Source: Deltaproteobacteria bacterium
GTDB lineage: Bacteria > Desulfobacterota > Binatia > UBA9968
Assembly: GCA_016210115.1 (NCBI GenBank)
Contig: JACQUW010000340.1
Span: 1-38,494 of the forward strand
Reading direction: 5' to 3'
DNA length: 38,494 nt
Shown piece by piece: positions 8,342 to 16,780 of the stretch (the stretch's first letter is position 1; each line of letters opens with the position of its first letter). The position numbers were made by a program, and so were the translations under genes. The notes under the pieces were generated by a model. The model was not told the DNA's origin. It worked only from the letters and a program-made list of their open reading frames with translations, and ran no database searches.

Positions 8342-10668
8342 TGAGCCGGGCGGTCTTTGGCGCCAGAGTCGAACGTCGAGAAGACCTGCCCCTACTCACG
8401 GGCTGCGGAACCTACACGGATGACTTGAAGCTTCCGGGAATGCTCCACGCGGCAGTTTTACGCAGCCCTCACGCCCGCGCAAGAATTCGCTCGATCGATG
8501 TCTCGGCCGCGCGGTCGCTCTCTTCAGTCGCCGCCGTATTCATCAATTCTGATCTGGGCGCGTCCGATAAAGAGATCCCGCTTCTCCAGCCAAATCCTCT
8601 GCTCTTGCCGCGAATGCAGAGGCTCCTGGCCAAAGATGAAATCCGATATGCGGGCGAGGCAGTGGCGCTGGTGGTCGCGGATGATCGTTATGCGGCCGAG
8701 GACGCGCTGGATTTAATCGAGGTGGCGTACGATCCGCTCCCGGCCGTCTCGGACCTCCTCTCAGGGCTCGAGGAAGGATCGCCGCTGGTGCATTCGGATA
8801 TTCCCGGCAATCTCGCGTCCCGCTTTACACTCGGCTTTGGCGACATCGAAGCGGCTTTTTCCGGTGCCGAGCTCGTGCTCAAGCAGCGGTTTAAGACGCA
8901 TCGCGGAGGCGGCCACTCCATGGAATGCCGCGCGGTGCTGGCCGAATACGATCGCCGCGCAAATCGAATTACGATGTGGTCCGCGACCCAGGCTCCTCAC
9001 CTGATTGCGCGGCTCGCGAGCGAGATTCTTGGTGTGGAAGAATGGCAGATCCGGGTGATTGCTCCGCCCGACGTAGGCGGTGGGTTCGGACCGAAGGCCA
9101 TGTTCTACGCTGAGGAAGGATTGGTCCCGTTTGCAGCACGGGCGCTGGGTCGCCCGGTCAAGTGGACAGAGGATCGCCGCGAGCACTTCCTGGCCGCCAC
9201 CCAGGAGCGAGATCAACACCATGAGGCTGAAATTGCGCTGACCCGAGATGGGAAAGTTCTCGGCTTTCGGGACCTTGTTACGTTCGACACAGGCGCTTAT
9301 GTGCCATGGGGCATCGTCGAGCCCTGGATCACAGCCGCGACCATTCCGGGCCCATACAAGCTCCCCACGTTTCAGGTGGACATGCGGGTGGTCTACACCA
9401 ACAAGGTCCCCGTGACGCCGGTGCGAGGCGCAGGCCGGCCGCAGGCGGTGTTTGCGATGGAACGGATGATGGACCTGGCCGCGCGCGAGCTAAATCTCGA
9501 TCCCGCGGAGATCCGCCGTCGCAATCTGATCCAGCCGCACGAGATGCCGTACAAGATGGGGATCGTCTACCGTGATGGAGCGGCGGTGACCTATGACTCC
9601 GGCGATTACCCCGCTTGCCTTCAAAAGGCGCAGGAGTTGGCAGGTTACAATACGTTCCGAGAGAAGCAGATCCGGGCCCACAAAGAAGGCCGCTTTATCG
9701 GCATCGGCATCGGTTTGTACGTCGAAGGCACGGGGCTTGGGCCGTATGAGGGAGCGATAATCAAGATCGACTCATCGGGCAAAGTCTTGCTCACGACCGG
9801 CGCGACGCCACAGGGCCAGGGCCATGCCACCACGTTGGCACAGATCGCAGCCGACGAGTTGAGTTTGGACGTAAACGAGATCGCCGTGCTTACCGGCGAC
9901 ACTGGCGCGATTCCGTTCGGAGTCGGGACTTTCGCCAGCCGGATCGCGGTGAACGCCGGCAACTCTGTGTTGCTGGCGGCCCGCGAGGTGCGCGAGAAGG
10001 CGATTGCGATTGCCTCCAACCTGCTCGAGGCTGCCAATGATGATCTGGAGATGGCGAACGGTAGCGTTTTTGTGCGCGGGGCGCCGACGAAAGCCGTCAG
10101 CCTGGGCGCCCTGGCCGTCACGGCTGCCGGAGCGCGCCCCGGCTATACGTTACCGCCCGGCGTCGAGCCCGGTCTTCAGGCGACCCACTACTTCAGCCCG
10201 AGCCAGGCCGCCTACGCAAGCGGTGCGCACGTGGTGACGGTGGAGGTCAACGCGCGAACCGGTGATGTGAAGGTCCTGGATTATGCGGTCGCCCATGACT
10301 GCGGGCGGGTGATCAATCCAATGATTGTCGAAGGGCAGATCCAGGGCGGCGTGGCGCACGGCATCGGCAACTGTTTTTACGAAGAGCTGATCTATGACAA
10401 CGATGGCCAGCTATTGAACGCGAGTTTTATGGACTACCTTCTGCCCACGACAAACGAGGTGCCGACGGCGAAGATTGCTCACATAGAAGTGGTCTGTCCC
10501 CTGAACCCTTTGGGGGTCAAGGGAGTTGGGGAAGGCGGAACCATTCCAGCCGCCGCGGCCTTCGCGGCGGCAGTCGAGGACGCTCTCAGGCCTTTCGGGG
10601 TAACGGTCACCGAGGTTCCACTGAGCCCGGAGAAGATAAGAAAGCTATTACGCGGGGTGGGGCGGTGA
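8341..10668 (+). CDS. Molybdenum hydroxylase large subunit (CoxL/XdhB superfamily)
   Basis: The 775-residue protein is the Mo-cofactor subunit. Visible are the N-terminal a/b hammerhead region (ERREDLPLLTGCGTYTDDL), the glycine loop GGGFGPK, the active-site segment PVRGAGRPQ with VRGAGR at 361-366, GQGHATT, and the catalytic glutamate E731 in GVGEGGTIPAA. True CO dehydrogenases (form I) have AYXCSFR; this protein has RGAGR, so it is form-II-like and probably hydroxylates an organic substrate such as an aromatic or heteroaromatic acyl-CoA. With the FAD and Fe-S subunits just upstream the enzyme is complete. No maturation or cofactor genes are present in the window. Confidence 0.93.
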   Translation: MSRAVFGARVERREDLPLLTGCGTYTDDLKLPGMLHAAVLRSPHARARIRSIDVSAARSLSSVAAVFINSDLGASDKEIPLLQPNPLLLPRMQRLLAKDEIRYAGEAVALVVADDRYAAEDALDLIEVAYDPLPAVSDLLSGLEEGSPLVHSDIPGNLASRFTLGFGDIEAAFSGAELVLKQRFKTHRGGGHSMECRAVLAEYDRRANRITMWSATQAPHLIARLASEILGVEEWQIRVIAPPDVGGGFGPKAMFYAEEGLVPFAARALGRPVKWTEDRREHFLAATQERDQHHEAEIALTRDGKVLGFRDLVTFDTGAYVPWGIVEPWITAATIPGPYKLPTFQVDMRVVYTNKVPVTPVRGAGRPQAVFAMERMMDLAARELNLDPAEIRRRNLIQPHEMPYKMGIVYRDGAAVTYDSGDYPACLQKAQELAGYNTFREKQIRAHKEGRFIGIGIGLYVEGTGLGPYEGAIIKIDSSGKVLLTTGATPQGQGHATTLAQIAADELSLDVNEIAVLTGDTGAIPFGVGTFASRIAVNAGNSVLLAAREVREKAIAIASNLLEAANDDLEMANGSVFVRGAPTKAVSLGALAVTAAGARPGYTLPPGVEPGLQATHYFSPSQAAYASGAHVVTVEVNARTGDVKVLDYAVAHDCGRVINPMIVEGQIQGGVAHGIGNCFYEELIYDNDGQLLNASFMDYLLPTTNEVPTAKIAHIEVVCPLNPLGVKGVGEGGTIPAAAAFAAAVEDALRPFGVTVTEVPLSPEKIRKLLRGVGR

Positions 10669-10981
10669 AGGTCATAAAGGCAATTTCGAAGTTGGGAATT
10701 CGGAATTCGAAATGGATGATCGTACAAAATCATTGTCCCGCATTTCCGACATTCCCCCGAAAGCATGCCCTGAGCTTGGGTCGAAGGTGGCTTTCATGGT
10801 TTAGGGCAATGGCAAACTTCATGAACCGCATCCAATTCATGGTCAATTCCCGTGCAAACGGGAATCCAGATGTTTCTTGTATTTTTTTTGGCTTCCAGTG
10901 TTCTGATCAGCCGCGGGAGACCTGAGGCTGGATGACTTCCGGAACTGCCAACGAGACACGCTTACAAAACGGAGAACCCCC
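10669..10981. other. 313-base gap without a supported gene
   Basis: An 86-codon open frame (10665-10925, +) has no recognisable family and an unnatural mix of residues, so I do not call it. The gap contains GGAATTCGGAATTCGAAATGG word repetition near 10690-10712, the hairpin TTCCCGT-GCAA-ACGGGAA at 10847-10864, and a T-run (10883-10890) 18 bases later, too far for a classical terminator. GGAG before the hydrolase start lies at about 10971-10974. A separate promoter for the last two genes could be here but I could not identify one. Confidence 0.5.
10847..10864. repeat. TTCCCGT-GCAA-ACGGGAA hairpin
   Basis: Perfect 7-bp stem with a 4-base loop, followed by TCCAGATGTTTCTTGTATTTTTTTT. It resembles the short TTCCCG...CGGGAA palindromes commonly dispersed in bacterial genomes; a weak terminator role is possible. 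Confidence 0.4.
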
Positions 10982-11764
10982 ATGCACGCGAAACTAAACG
11001 GAGTGAGATTGCACTACCGGATTGAGGGACAAGGACGTCCGGTGCTGCTTCTGCATCCCGTCGGGCTCGATCTGACCTGGTGGGATTCCCAGGCCGGGGC
11101 GCTTCGATTGGAGTTTCAGGTGATACGATTGGATTTTCGTGGACATGGTAAGTCCGAGATACCTCCACCGCCATGGAGCATCGCAGAGTTCGCAAGTGAC
11201 GCGCACGCGCTGCTCGCGCTTTTGCACTCCAGGCCGGCGCACGTCGTCGGCCTTTCACTGGGCGGCATGGTGGCGCAGGTGTTGGCGCTCGAATATCCCG
11301 CAGACGTGCGCTCGCTGGTGTTAGCGGACACGCTCTGCACGTTGCCGGCTGAGGCCCGGAATGCGATGCGAGCGCGCGGCGAAGCGGCTGAGCAGGGCGG
11401 GATGGCGGCGGTAATCCAGCCGACCGTCGAGCGCTGGTTTACGCCGGGCTTTCTGGAATCGCCCGTGGTGGCGCGCTGCCGCGCGCATCTTCTGGCCAAC
11501 GATGTTAAGCCCTGGGCGGAGACCTGGCGCGCGATCGCGGAACTCGACACGCTGCCGCGCCTGAATGAAATACATACACCCACGCTCGTTACAACCGGCG
11601 ATGCCGACGTCAGCACGCCGGTGGCGGCAGCCCGTGTAATTGCCGACCACATTCCGGGCGCGATCCTGCGGGTCATGCCGGGAGCGCCGCATATGGCGCC
11701 CTACGAACGGCCTGACCTCTTCAATCCTCTGGTTCTCGAATTTCTCCGCTCCCTCTCAGCTTAA
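10982..11764 (+). CDS. Alpha/beta hydrolase, enol-lactonase-like
   Basis: The 260-residue protein is an alpha/beta hydrolase with a full catalytic triad: nucleophile S92 in VVGLSLGGMVAQ, acid D209 (GDADVSTP) and base H237 (MPGAPHMAP). The HG-type oxyanion region is LLLHPVGLDLTWW at 22-34, and the cap domain follows residue 120. Overall it resembles 3-oxoadipate enol-lactonase (PcaD) and related C-C or lactone hydrolases, so ring-opened lactones or CoA thioesters are plausible substrates. It sits between a molybdenum hydroxylase and a UbiD decarboxylase. The exact substrate is unknown. Start ATG 10982 has GGAG seven bases upstream. Confidence 0.85.
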   Translation: MHAKLNGVRLHYRIEGQGRPVLLLHPVGLDLTWWDSQAGALRLEFQVIRLDFRGHGKSEIPPPPWSIAEFASDAHALLALLHSRPAHVVGLSLGGMVAQVLALEYPADVRSLVLADTLCTLPAEARNAMRARGEAAEQGGMAAVIQPTVERWFTPGFLESPVVARCRAHLLANDVKPWAETWRAIAELDTLPRLNEIHTPTLVTTGDADVSTPVAAARVIADHIPGAILRVMPGAPHMAPYERPDLFNPLVLEFLRSLSA

Positions 11765-11791
11765 CGAGAAAGTAAACGATTGGAGCGTTGA

Positions 11792-13276
11792 ATGATGGTT
11801 ACCGAGCAGATTCCGGGGGAGCTGATGTACGGCGACGTCCGCGAGTGGATTGAGCGGGTTGAAAGTTTCGGAGAGCTGAAGCGGATCTCCGGCGCAAACT
11901 GGCAGACTGAAATCGGCGCCATTTGTGAGATCAACGTCCACAGGGTTCCTCCATATGCGCTTCTTTTCGACAAAGTACCGGGGTTTCCCGATGGGTTTCG
12001 AGTCTTAGTTTGCACCACTAACACGCCGCGACGACTGGCGTTGACTCTCGGGTTGCCGGCCGCCACTACCCGCGAGCTCGTCTCCGCCTTGCGCCATGGC
12101 CGCGTTGCGCGGTGGCAGGCGGAAAGCAAAGAGTTTGCCCCGGAGTACGTGGTGGACGGACCTGTATTTGAAGTCGTTAAGGATGGAGCGCAAGTGGATT
12201 TGGAGGCATTTCCCACACCGATCTGGCACGACAAGGATGGCGGCCGTTATATCGGGACGGGTGATGCCGTCATCACCGTGGACCCGGACACCGGTTGCTC
12301 CAACGCCGGCACTTACCGTTGCATGATCGCCGGCAAAAACCAATTGAGTCTCTGGATGGCGACCACCAGTCGCCATGGCCGGCTTCACATTGACAAGTAT
12401 CACGGGCGCGGCGAGCCGGCGCCGGTCGTAGTAACGTTTGGTCAGGACCCGCTCCTCTCACCGGTGCTTGCCGGCATGGCTATACGTGAGGATGTCTCGG
12501 AGCTGAACGTGGCTGGCGCAATCAAGGGAGCGCCACTGCGCGTGGTGCGCGGTCCGGTAACCGGCCTCCCGATCCCGGCGGACGCGGAGATCGCCGTCGA
12601 GGGTTGGGTCAAGAACGGAGTCATGTGCGAGGAGGGACCCCATGGCGAGGCGCCAGGCTACTATGCCGGTGGCCGCCAATTGGTGCCGGCGATCGAGATA
12701 GCCGCTCTCTATCATCGCCGCGACCCAATCCTGGTGGGAGCGCCGCCGGCGAAGCCGCCGCATGATTTCTCGTATTCCATGGCAGTTCTTTATTCGGCGC
12801 TGACGCATGACGCGCTGGAGGGAGCCGGGCTGCCCGGTGTAACCCAAGTCTGGTTTCCTGAGGAGGGCACTGGCCGGTTGCTGCAAATCGTTGCGATCAA
12901 GCAGCGCTACTTTGGCCACGCGAAGCAGGCGGGCCTGCTGTGCTGTCAGGTGCAACCGTCAGCCTATCTGGGACGGATGACTGTAGTCGTGGACGATGAT
13001 ATCGATCCGACCGACTTGAGCGAGGTCATCTGGGCCATCGTCACGCGCGCGGACCCGAAGCGTGGTTACACGATTCTCGATCAGTGCTGGGGCAGCCCCA
13101 TCGATCCGCTGAAGCAACTCTATCCGCCGGGAACATTGTACAGCGGCCGCGTTATCATCGACGCTTGCCGGCCATTCGAGCACCTGGAGACCTTCCCACC
13201 GGTCGCTGCCTCCAGTTCGGAGCTCCTACACGAGGTCTGGGCGAAATGGGGTCACTTGTTCGAAAAGGAGAACTGA
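11792..13276 (+). CDS. UbiD-family prenyl-FMN-dependent decarboxylase
   Basis: The 494-residue protein has the UbiD fold. Landmarks: NAGTYRCMI at 171-179 holds the conserved Asn (metal) and Arg, E270 lies in EIAVEGWV, and EEGPHGEAPGYY at 280-291 contains the EGPxGE motif with the acid residues used by this family. Such enzymes reversibly (de)carboxylate aromatic, furan or alpha,beta-unsaturated acids using prenylated FMN. The cofactor needs a UbiX partner, and none lies in the window. It is the last gene of the plus-strand run; GGAG precedes ATG 11792 (a second ATG is at 11795). It could act on the carboxylate that the upstream CoA-transferase and molybdenum hydroxylase process, or on an analogue such as phthaloyl-CoA. 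Confidence 0.93.
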   Translation: MMVTEQIPGELMYGDVREWIERVESFGELKRISGANWQTEIGAICEINVHRVPPYALLFDKVPGFPDGFRVLVCTTNTPRRLALTLGLPAATTRELVSALRHGRVARWQAESKEFAPEYVVDGPVFEVVKDGAQVDLEAFPTPIWHDKDGGRYIGTGDAVITVDPDTGCSNAGTYRCMIAGKNQLSLWMATTSRHGRLHIDKYHGRGEPAPVVVTFGQDPLLSPVLAGMAIREDVSELNVAGAIKGAPLRVVRGPVTGLPIPADAEIAVEGWVKNGVMCEEGPHGEAPGYYAGGRQLVPAIEIAALYHRRDPILVGAPPAKPPHDFSYSMAVLYSALTHDALEGAGLPGVTQVWFPEEGTGRLLQIVAIKQRYFGHAKQAGLLCCQVQPSAYLGRMTVVVDDDIDPTDLSEVIWAIVTRADPKRGYTILDQCWGSPIDPLKQLYPPGTLYSGRVIIDACRPFEHLETFPPVAASSSELLHEVWAKWGHLFEKEN

Positions 13277-13327
13277 CCGCGGCTAAACTTCGTCAGGTCT
13301 CGATAGATTAAGGATCTCAGACTCTCC

Positions 13328-14413
13328 CTATCTTCGCAGTATCGATTGATAGCTTTTCAGGCTTTCCTTGTAGCTGCGGCTTTGATCTTCCACATCGATG
13401 AAGTGGAGGGTCTTTGGCTGCAGCACCCCAACTTCATCCACGACCGGCGCATCCCCTCGCGGAGGGAAAAGGGCATGATTGCGTGTCAGGTGGGAAAGCC
13501 CCTCGTAAGAAAGCAAGTAATCATAGAGGAGCACGGAAGCGTACGGATGAGGCGGAAATTTGCCAACCATAAGGATATCGGGAGAGAGCAACACCGGCTC
13601 GGGCACAGAGTAAACAATAGGCGCGCCTGCTTTTAAGAGGACATAAACATTATCGAGATAGACCGCCAGCGCGCAGGAATATTCTCCCGCTGCAACCAGT
13701 TGGCTCTGCAGAGTGCCTCCCCGCCGAATCTGAGCCCCATTCTGAACGTATCCCTGGAACAACTTCCTGGCTGCATCGTCTCCGTAAATCCGGCTAAGAG
13801 CGAGAAACCATTGAAACCGTTCTACGTCGACGGAGAAATCTCCTTTCCATTTCGACTGTGCGAATTCTTTCCAATCCTGTGGCGCGGCTTTCACGCGGTT
13901 TTTGTTGCATATGTTCGCCAGCACGTTGCTGTAATGCGCCGTCCAAAACCCTTTGGGATCTGCGGCGCCGCTCTTCACCCCAGCCGCTTCGGGAGATGAA
14001 TACGAGCCGATAACGCCGGCATCCTTCAATGCCAAAACCGTCACAGCGCTGCTTCCCAAAACGTCGACATCATGCTTTCCGCTCCGGTATTCCCGTATCA
14101 CCCGGTCCGCAAGCACCCTCCCGCTGAGCCGATCAAACTCCACCTGGATGCCGGGATATTTTTTTCTAAATCCCTGAAATATGGTCTCCGCTCTCGTAAC
14201 GGGAATTGACGACGACCAGCGGACCCGGCCTTCCTTTCGTGCCGCATCTTCAATTCGGGCGAGGCGCTCCGCGGCGGACAATCCTTCCACGGTCTTGACG
14301 GCTTGCTCGATCGTGACCGCCGCGCCGCCGTGGCTCACCACAATCAGAGAGGTACAAACGAAAAGAACCAACGATAACCCCCGCCCATACAAGCTATTCA
14401 ATGAGTTCCTCAC
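13328..14413 (-). CDS. Periplasmic solute-binding protein, Fe3+/polyamine-like class (SBP 1)
   Basis: The 361-residue protein starts with GTG 14413, preceded by GGAGG. Residues about 12-33 form a Sec signal peptide with no lipobox. The fold is the ABC-type extracellular solute-binding class of AfuA/FbpA: EGRVRWSSSIPVTRAETIFQGF, DVDVLGSSAVTVLALKDAGV and RGGTLQSQLVAAGEYSCALAVY. The adjacent-Tyr iron site of FbpA is not visible, so iron is unlikely; an organic anion is more plausible. It is the last of the 19-gene minus-strand series, 17 bases after a second protein of the same class. No permease or ATPase gene is nearby. Confidence 0.85.
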   Translation of the reverse strand: MRNSLNSLYGRGLSLVLFVCTSLIVVSHGGAAVTIEQAVKTVEGLSAAERLARIEDAARKEGRVRWSSSIPVTRAETIFQGFRKKYPGIQVEFDRLSGRVLADRVIREYRSGKHDVDVLGSSAVTVLALKDAGVIGSYSSPEAAGVKSGAADPKGFWTAHYSNVLANICNKNRVKAAPQDWKEFAQSKWKGDFSVDVERFQWFLALSRIYGDDAARKLFQGYVQNGAQIRRGGTLQSQLVAAGEYSCALAVYLDNVYVLLKAGAPIVYSVPEPVLLSPDILMVGKFPPHPYASVLLYDYLLSYEGLSHLTRNHALFPPRGDAPVVDEVGVLQPKTLHFIDVEDQSRSYKESLKSYQSILRR

Positions 14414-14430
14414 TTCTTCCTCCCGCCTGC

Positions 14431-15459
14431 CTACTTTACTCCAAACGTGCTGCGGAACGCGTTGACCCAGTAATCTGTCTCTTCTCCAAGCTTCGCCTCG
14501 CTCGGATCGATCCTGCCTTCGGCCAAGCGAGGGTACTTTGCCTTAACGCCCTTTCGCGTCGGAACCCGGCCGGTTGCCGCAATGATCTTTTGCCCTTCCT
14601 CGGAAAACACGAAATTCGTAAAAAGACGCGCTGCCGCCGGGTGAACCGGATTGGCCATGACCGCTACGGGCTGGATCAAGGCGATCACCGGCGGAAGCCC
14701 CATCCAGTCCAGTGGAGCGCCTCTTTCCCGCATCTGCTCCACCCGGTAACCGTAGGCAAGTCCCAGTGGGATCTCACCCGCGGCAATGAGCTGCGCCATA
14801 AGCGTATGACCGCTTCGAAACTGGATCTCCTGCGCCGCCAGCCTTTTCATAAAATCCATTCCCCTCCCCTTCCCCATCCGGCTCACCGTATTGGCGAACC
14901 ATTCGTACTCCTCGGGATCGAGGCCGATCTTGCCCTTCCAAAACGGATTGACCAGATCATCGAGCTTGCGTGGAATCCTATCCGGCGGAATTTGCCGCGT
15001 ATTAAACGTCCATACAAACGGAGATACAAATATCGTGAGCCATTTTTTGTCCGGATCGACGTATTCGGCGGAATAGTGGTCCAGCTCATCGGACGGGAGA
15101 TTTCCCAGGAGCCGGTTCTTCTTGAGGTAATGAGCCTGAAATCCGGCAATGCATACCACATCGGCGACCCGCTGCTTTACTTTAGTTTCCAGCAGAAGGC
15201 GGCTCAAAAGTTTTTCCGAGCCCACTCGCAGGAGATTCACTTTCAAAGACGAATATCTTCTCTCGAAGGCCGTAGCGAGAGCCTGGCTTCCATCGATGTT
15301 TAGAGAGGAATAAAAAATAACTTCCTTCTCTTCCCGCGCCTGGGCCAAGAGATTTTCCTGGGCGTAAACCGAGTGAATGCAGAGATAAAAAACCAACGCC
15401 GCTGTGAATGCCGCCAATTTAAACGTTAGGCTCGTGTGAAAAATTGACATAGTCCTCAC
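14431..15459 (-). CDS. Periplasmic solute-binding protein, Fe3+/polyamine-like class (SBP 2)
   Basis: The 342-residue protein starts with GTG 15459 (GGAG five bases upstream); ATG 15450 is an alternative. A Sec signal ends near VYA-QEN (about residue 33). Class landmarks are EKEVIFYSSLNIDGSQALATAF, RVADVVCIAGFQAHYL, the hinge strands around WTFNTRQIP, and SGHTLMAQLIAAGE with MRERGAPLDW, which match the corresponding segments in SBP 1 and SBP 7. No FbpA-style Tyr pair is seen. It follows a split ThDP decarboxylase pair with a 13-base gap, so it is probably co-transcribed with it. Confidence 0.87.
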   Translation of the reverse strand: MRTMSIFHTSLTFKLAAFTAALVFYLCIHSVYAQENLLAQAREEKEVIFYSSLNIDGSQALATAFERRYSSLKVNLLRVGSEKLLSRLLLETKVKQRVADVVCIAGFQAHYLKKNRLLGNLPSDELDHYSAEYVDPDKKWLTIFVSPFVWTFNTRQIPPDRIPRKLDDLVNPFWKGKIGLDPEEYEWFANTVSRMGKGRGMDFMKRLAAQEIQFRSGHTLMAQLIAAGEIPLGLAYGYRVEQMRERGAPLDWMGLPPVIALIQPVAVMANPVHPAAARLFTNFVFSEEGQKIIAATGRVPTRKGVKAKYPRLAEGRIDPSEAKLGEETDYWVNAFRSTFGVK

Positions 15460-15472
15460 TTCCGCTCCATAA

Positions 15473-16093
15473 CTATTTTCCCGGACGATGCGACGCGCTG
15501 ACGCCCTCGACCCAGCCTTCGACGAGACCTTCTCGGGTCAATGCGCGCATAAAAGCGTAGGTATTTTCCGTGATATCGAACGGGTGATTCGGAATATCTT
15601 CGTTGGGATCTAAAAGTTCCACCTTTGCGAGAATAAAGAACGGACCTTCGCCGGACAACGCGGCTTTGACCGCGGCGTCAAAAGATTGGACATCATCACA
15701 GACATATTGTTTTTCCAGACCGGCTCCCCGCGCCATGATTTCCAGCCGGGCCTTTCCCGACGTCGCTGTGGGATGGCGCCCTCCGCCCTCGTATGCGCCG
15801 TTGTCGAAAACGATCAGGACGAGGTTTTTCGGAGTCTCATTCGCAATGGTCGCCCAGGCGCCCAATCCCATCAAAGCCGATCCATCACCCTCCAGGACAA
15901 CCACTTTCCTCTGCGGCAATGAGAGAGCCAGCCCGAGACCCATCGGGGAGACAAAGCCCATCTGAACTTTATAGAGGTTGGTCTCCTTGTGGCCTACTTT
16001 ATAAAGCTCTCTTCCCACGGCCCCGACGCCGGTGATAACCAGCTCATCTTGGCGTTCGGACGCAAAAACCCTTAGCGCGTCGATTCTTTTCAT
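15473..16093 (-). CDS. ThDP-dependent decarboxylase beta subunit (ComE-like), copy 1
   Basis: The 206-residue protein is the ThDP-pyrophosphate-binding half of a split decarboxylase. The motif runs from GDG at 69-71 to D97-N98 (GDGSALMGLGAW ... IVFDNGAYEGGG). Its relatives are the beta subunit of sulfopyruvate decarboxylase (ComE) and the C-terminal half of phosphonopyruvate decarboxylase. The start chosen is ATG 16093, just after the alpha-subunit stop (TGA 16096-16098); the open frame runs further but overlaps alpha. Alpha and beta together make a full active site for decarboxylating a 2-oxo acid. The true substrate (sulfopyruvate, phosphonopyruvate or other) is not decided by sequence. Confidence 0.87.
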   Translation of the reverse strand: MKRIDALRVFASERQDELVITGVGAVGRELYKVGHKETNLYKVQMGFVSPMGLGLALSLPQRKVVVLEGDGSALMGLGAWATIANETPKNLVLIVFDNGAYEGGGRHPTATSGKARLEIMARGAGLEKQYVCDDVQSFDAAVKAALSGEGPFFILAKVELLDPNEDIPNHPFDITENTYAFMRALTREGLVEGWVEGVSASHRPGK

Positions 16094-16095
16094 GA

Positions 16096-16641
16096 TCACA
16101 TCCCCTCGAAAAGAATATGCCTCGGCACCATCACCGCCACCGGGTGCCGCTGGCCTTCGACCGAGAGCCAGGCTTCGCGAATCAAAACCGGCGCGTCTTC
16201 GATGCGGTAGATCACAACCGAGGGAATCCCCATTCCCCGTAAAATCGGTTCGCCCAGGAAGCGTGTTTCCGAATGGAAATAGTACATCTCGCCCAGGCCC
16301 GGAACGTGGGAGGACAGAATCAAAAAGGGCGTGTGATGGACCTGGCAAATACGGGCCAGCACTCCCGCGCCACTGCCGTATCCCGACGCTTCCATCACCA
16401 TGCACGGCCTGTTTCCTCCCAGATAAGCTCCCGCGCAGATGGCCATCCCCTCGTCTTCCCGCGTCGCGATGACGGTTCTCAGATCAGGATCTTCCAGGAG
16501 GAGCCGGTTGAGCTCGCGAAAATAAGAGTCCGGGACCATCGAGATAAAATTAACTCCTGCTTCCTTCAGCGACTGGTGAAGAATCGAGGCATTGTTTACG
16601 TTGTGCCTCACGCCTCCGCCCCGCAATTTCTCCAAAGCCAT
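16096..16641 (-). CDS. ThDP-dependent decarboxylase alpha subunit (ComD-like), copy 1
   Basis: The 181-residue protein is the pyrimidine-binding half of the split enzyme. Residues 20-50 (LHQSLKEAGVNFISMVPDSYF) are the first Rossmann-like unit and IATREDEGMAICAGAYLGGNRP (58-79) holds E62, the likely glutamate that activates ThDP. Family length (about 170-180) is respected only if ATG 16641 is the start; it has CAGGAG just upstream, whereas the longer open frame to 16818 runs through a repeat. It is immediately followed by the beta gene. A solute-binding protein gene ends 139 bases upstream. Confidence 0.87.
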   Translation of the reverse strand: MALEKLRGGGVRHNVNNASILHQSLKEAGVNFISMVPDSYFRELNRLLLEDPDLRTVIATREDEGMAICAGAYLGGNRPCMVMEASGYGSGAGVLARICQVHHTPFLILSSHVPGLGEMYYFHSETRFLGEPILRGMGIPSVVIYRIEDAPVLIREAWLSVEGQRHPVAVMVPRHILFEGM

Positions 16642-16736
16642 GCAAATACTCCTGTGAGTGAACCAGCCAAAAAAAATCCTGCGACTAAACCTGCATCGAG
16701 AGATCGAATCGATGTCCACCTTTCGTTTTCTTCTTT

Positions 16737-16773
16737 CCTCCCCCCTTCGCGGGGGAGAATTACAGGTGGGGGG
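16737..16773. repeat. C-tract/G-tract hairpin with AGGTGGGGG tail
   Basis: CTCCCCCC-TTCGC-GGGGGAG (about 16738-16757) followed by AATTACAGGTGGGGGG. Located between the stop of a solute-binding protein gene (16781) and the alpha subunit start (16641). Same family as 24849-24884 and 26927-26962. Confidence 0.65.
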
Positions 16774-16780
16774 CTTAGGT

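Noticed and set aside
8341..10668. Naming the Mo hydroxylase genes coxMSL (CO dehydrogenase)
   Set aside because: The CODH form I active-site motif AYXCSFR is missing in all three large subunits of the window.
10665..10925. 86-codon open frame in the gap after the first large subunit
   Set aside because: Overlaps the previous stop, contains the word repeats and hairpin, no ribosome site and no recognisable protein features.
13328..15459. Iron(III) transport operon
   Set aside because: The proteins have the class fold but no tyrosine pair for iron, and no permease or ATPase is present.
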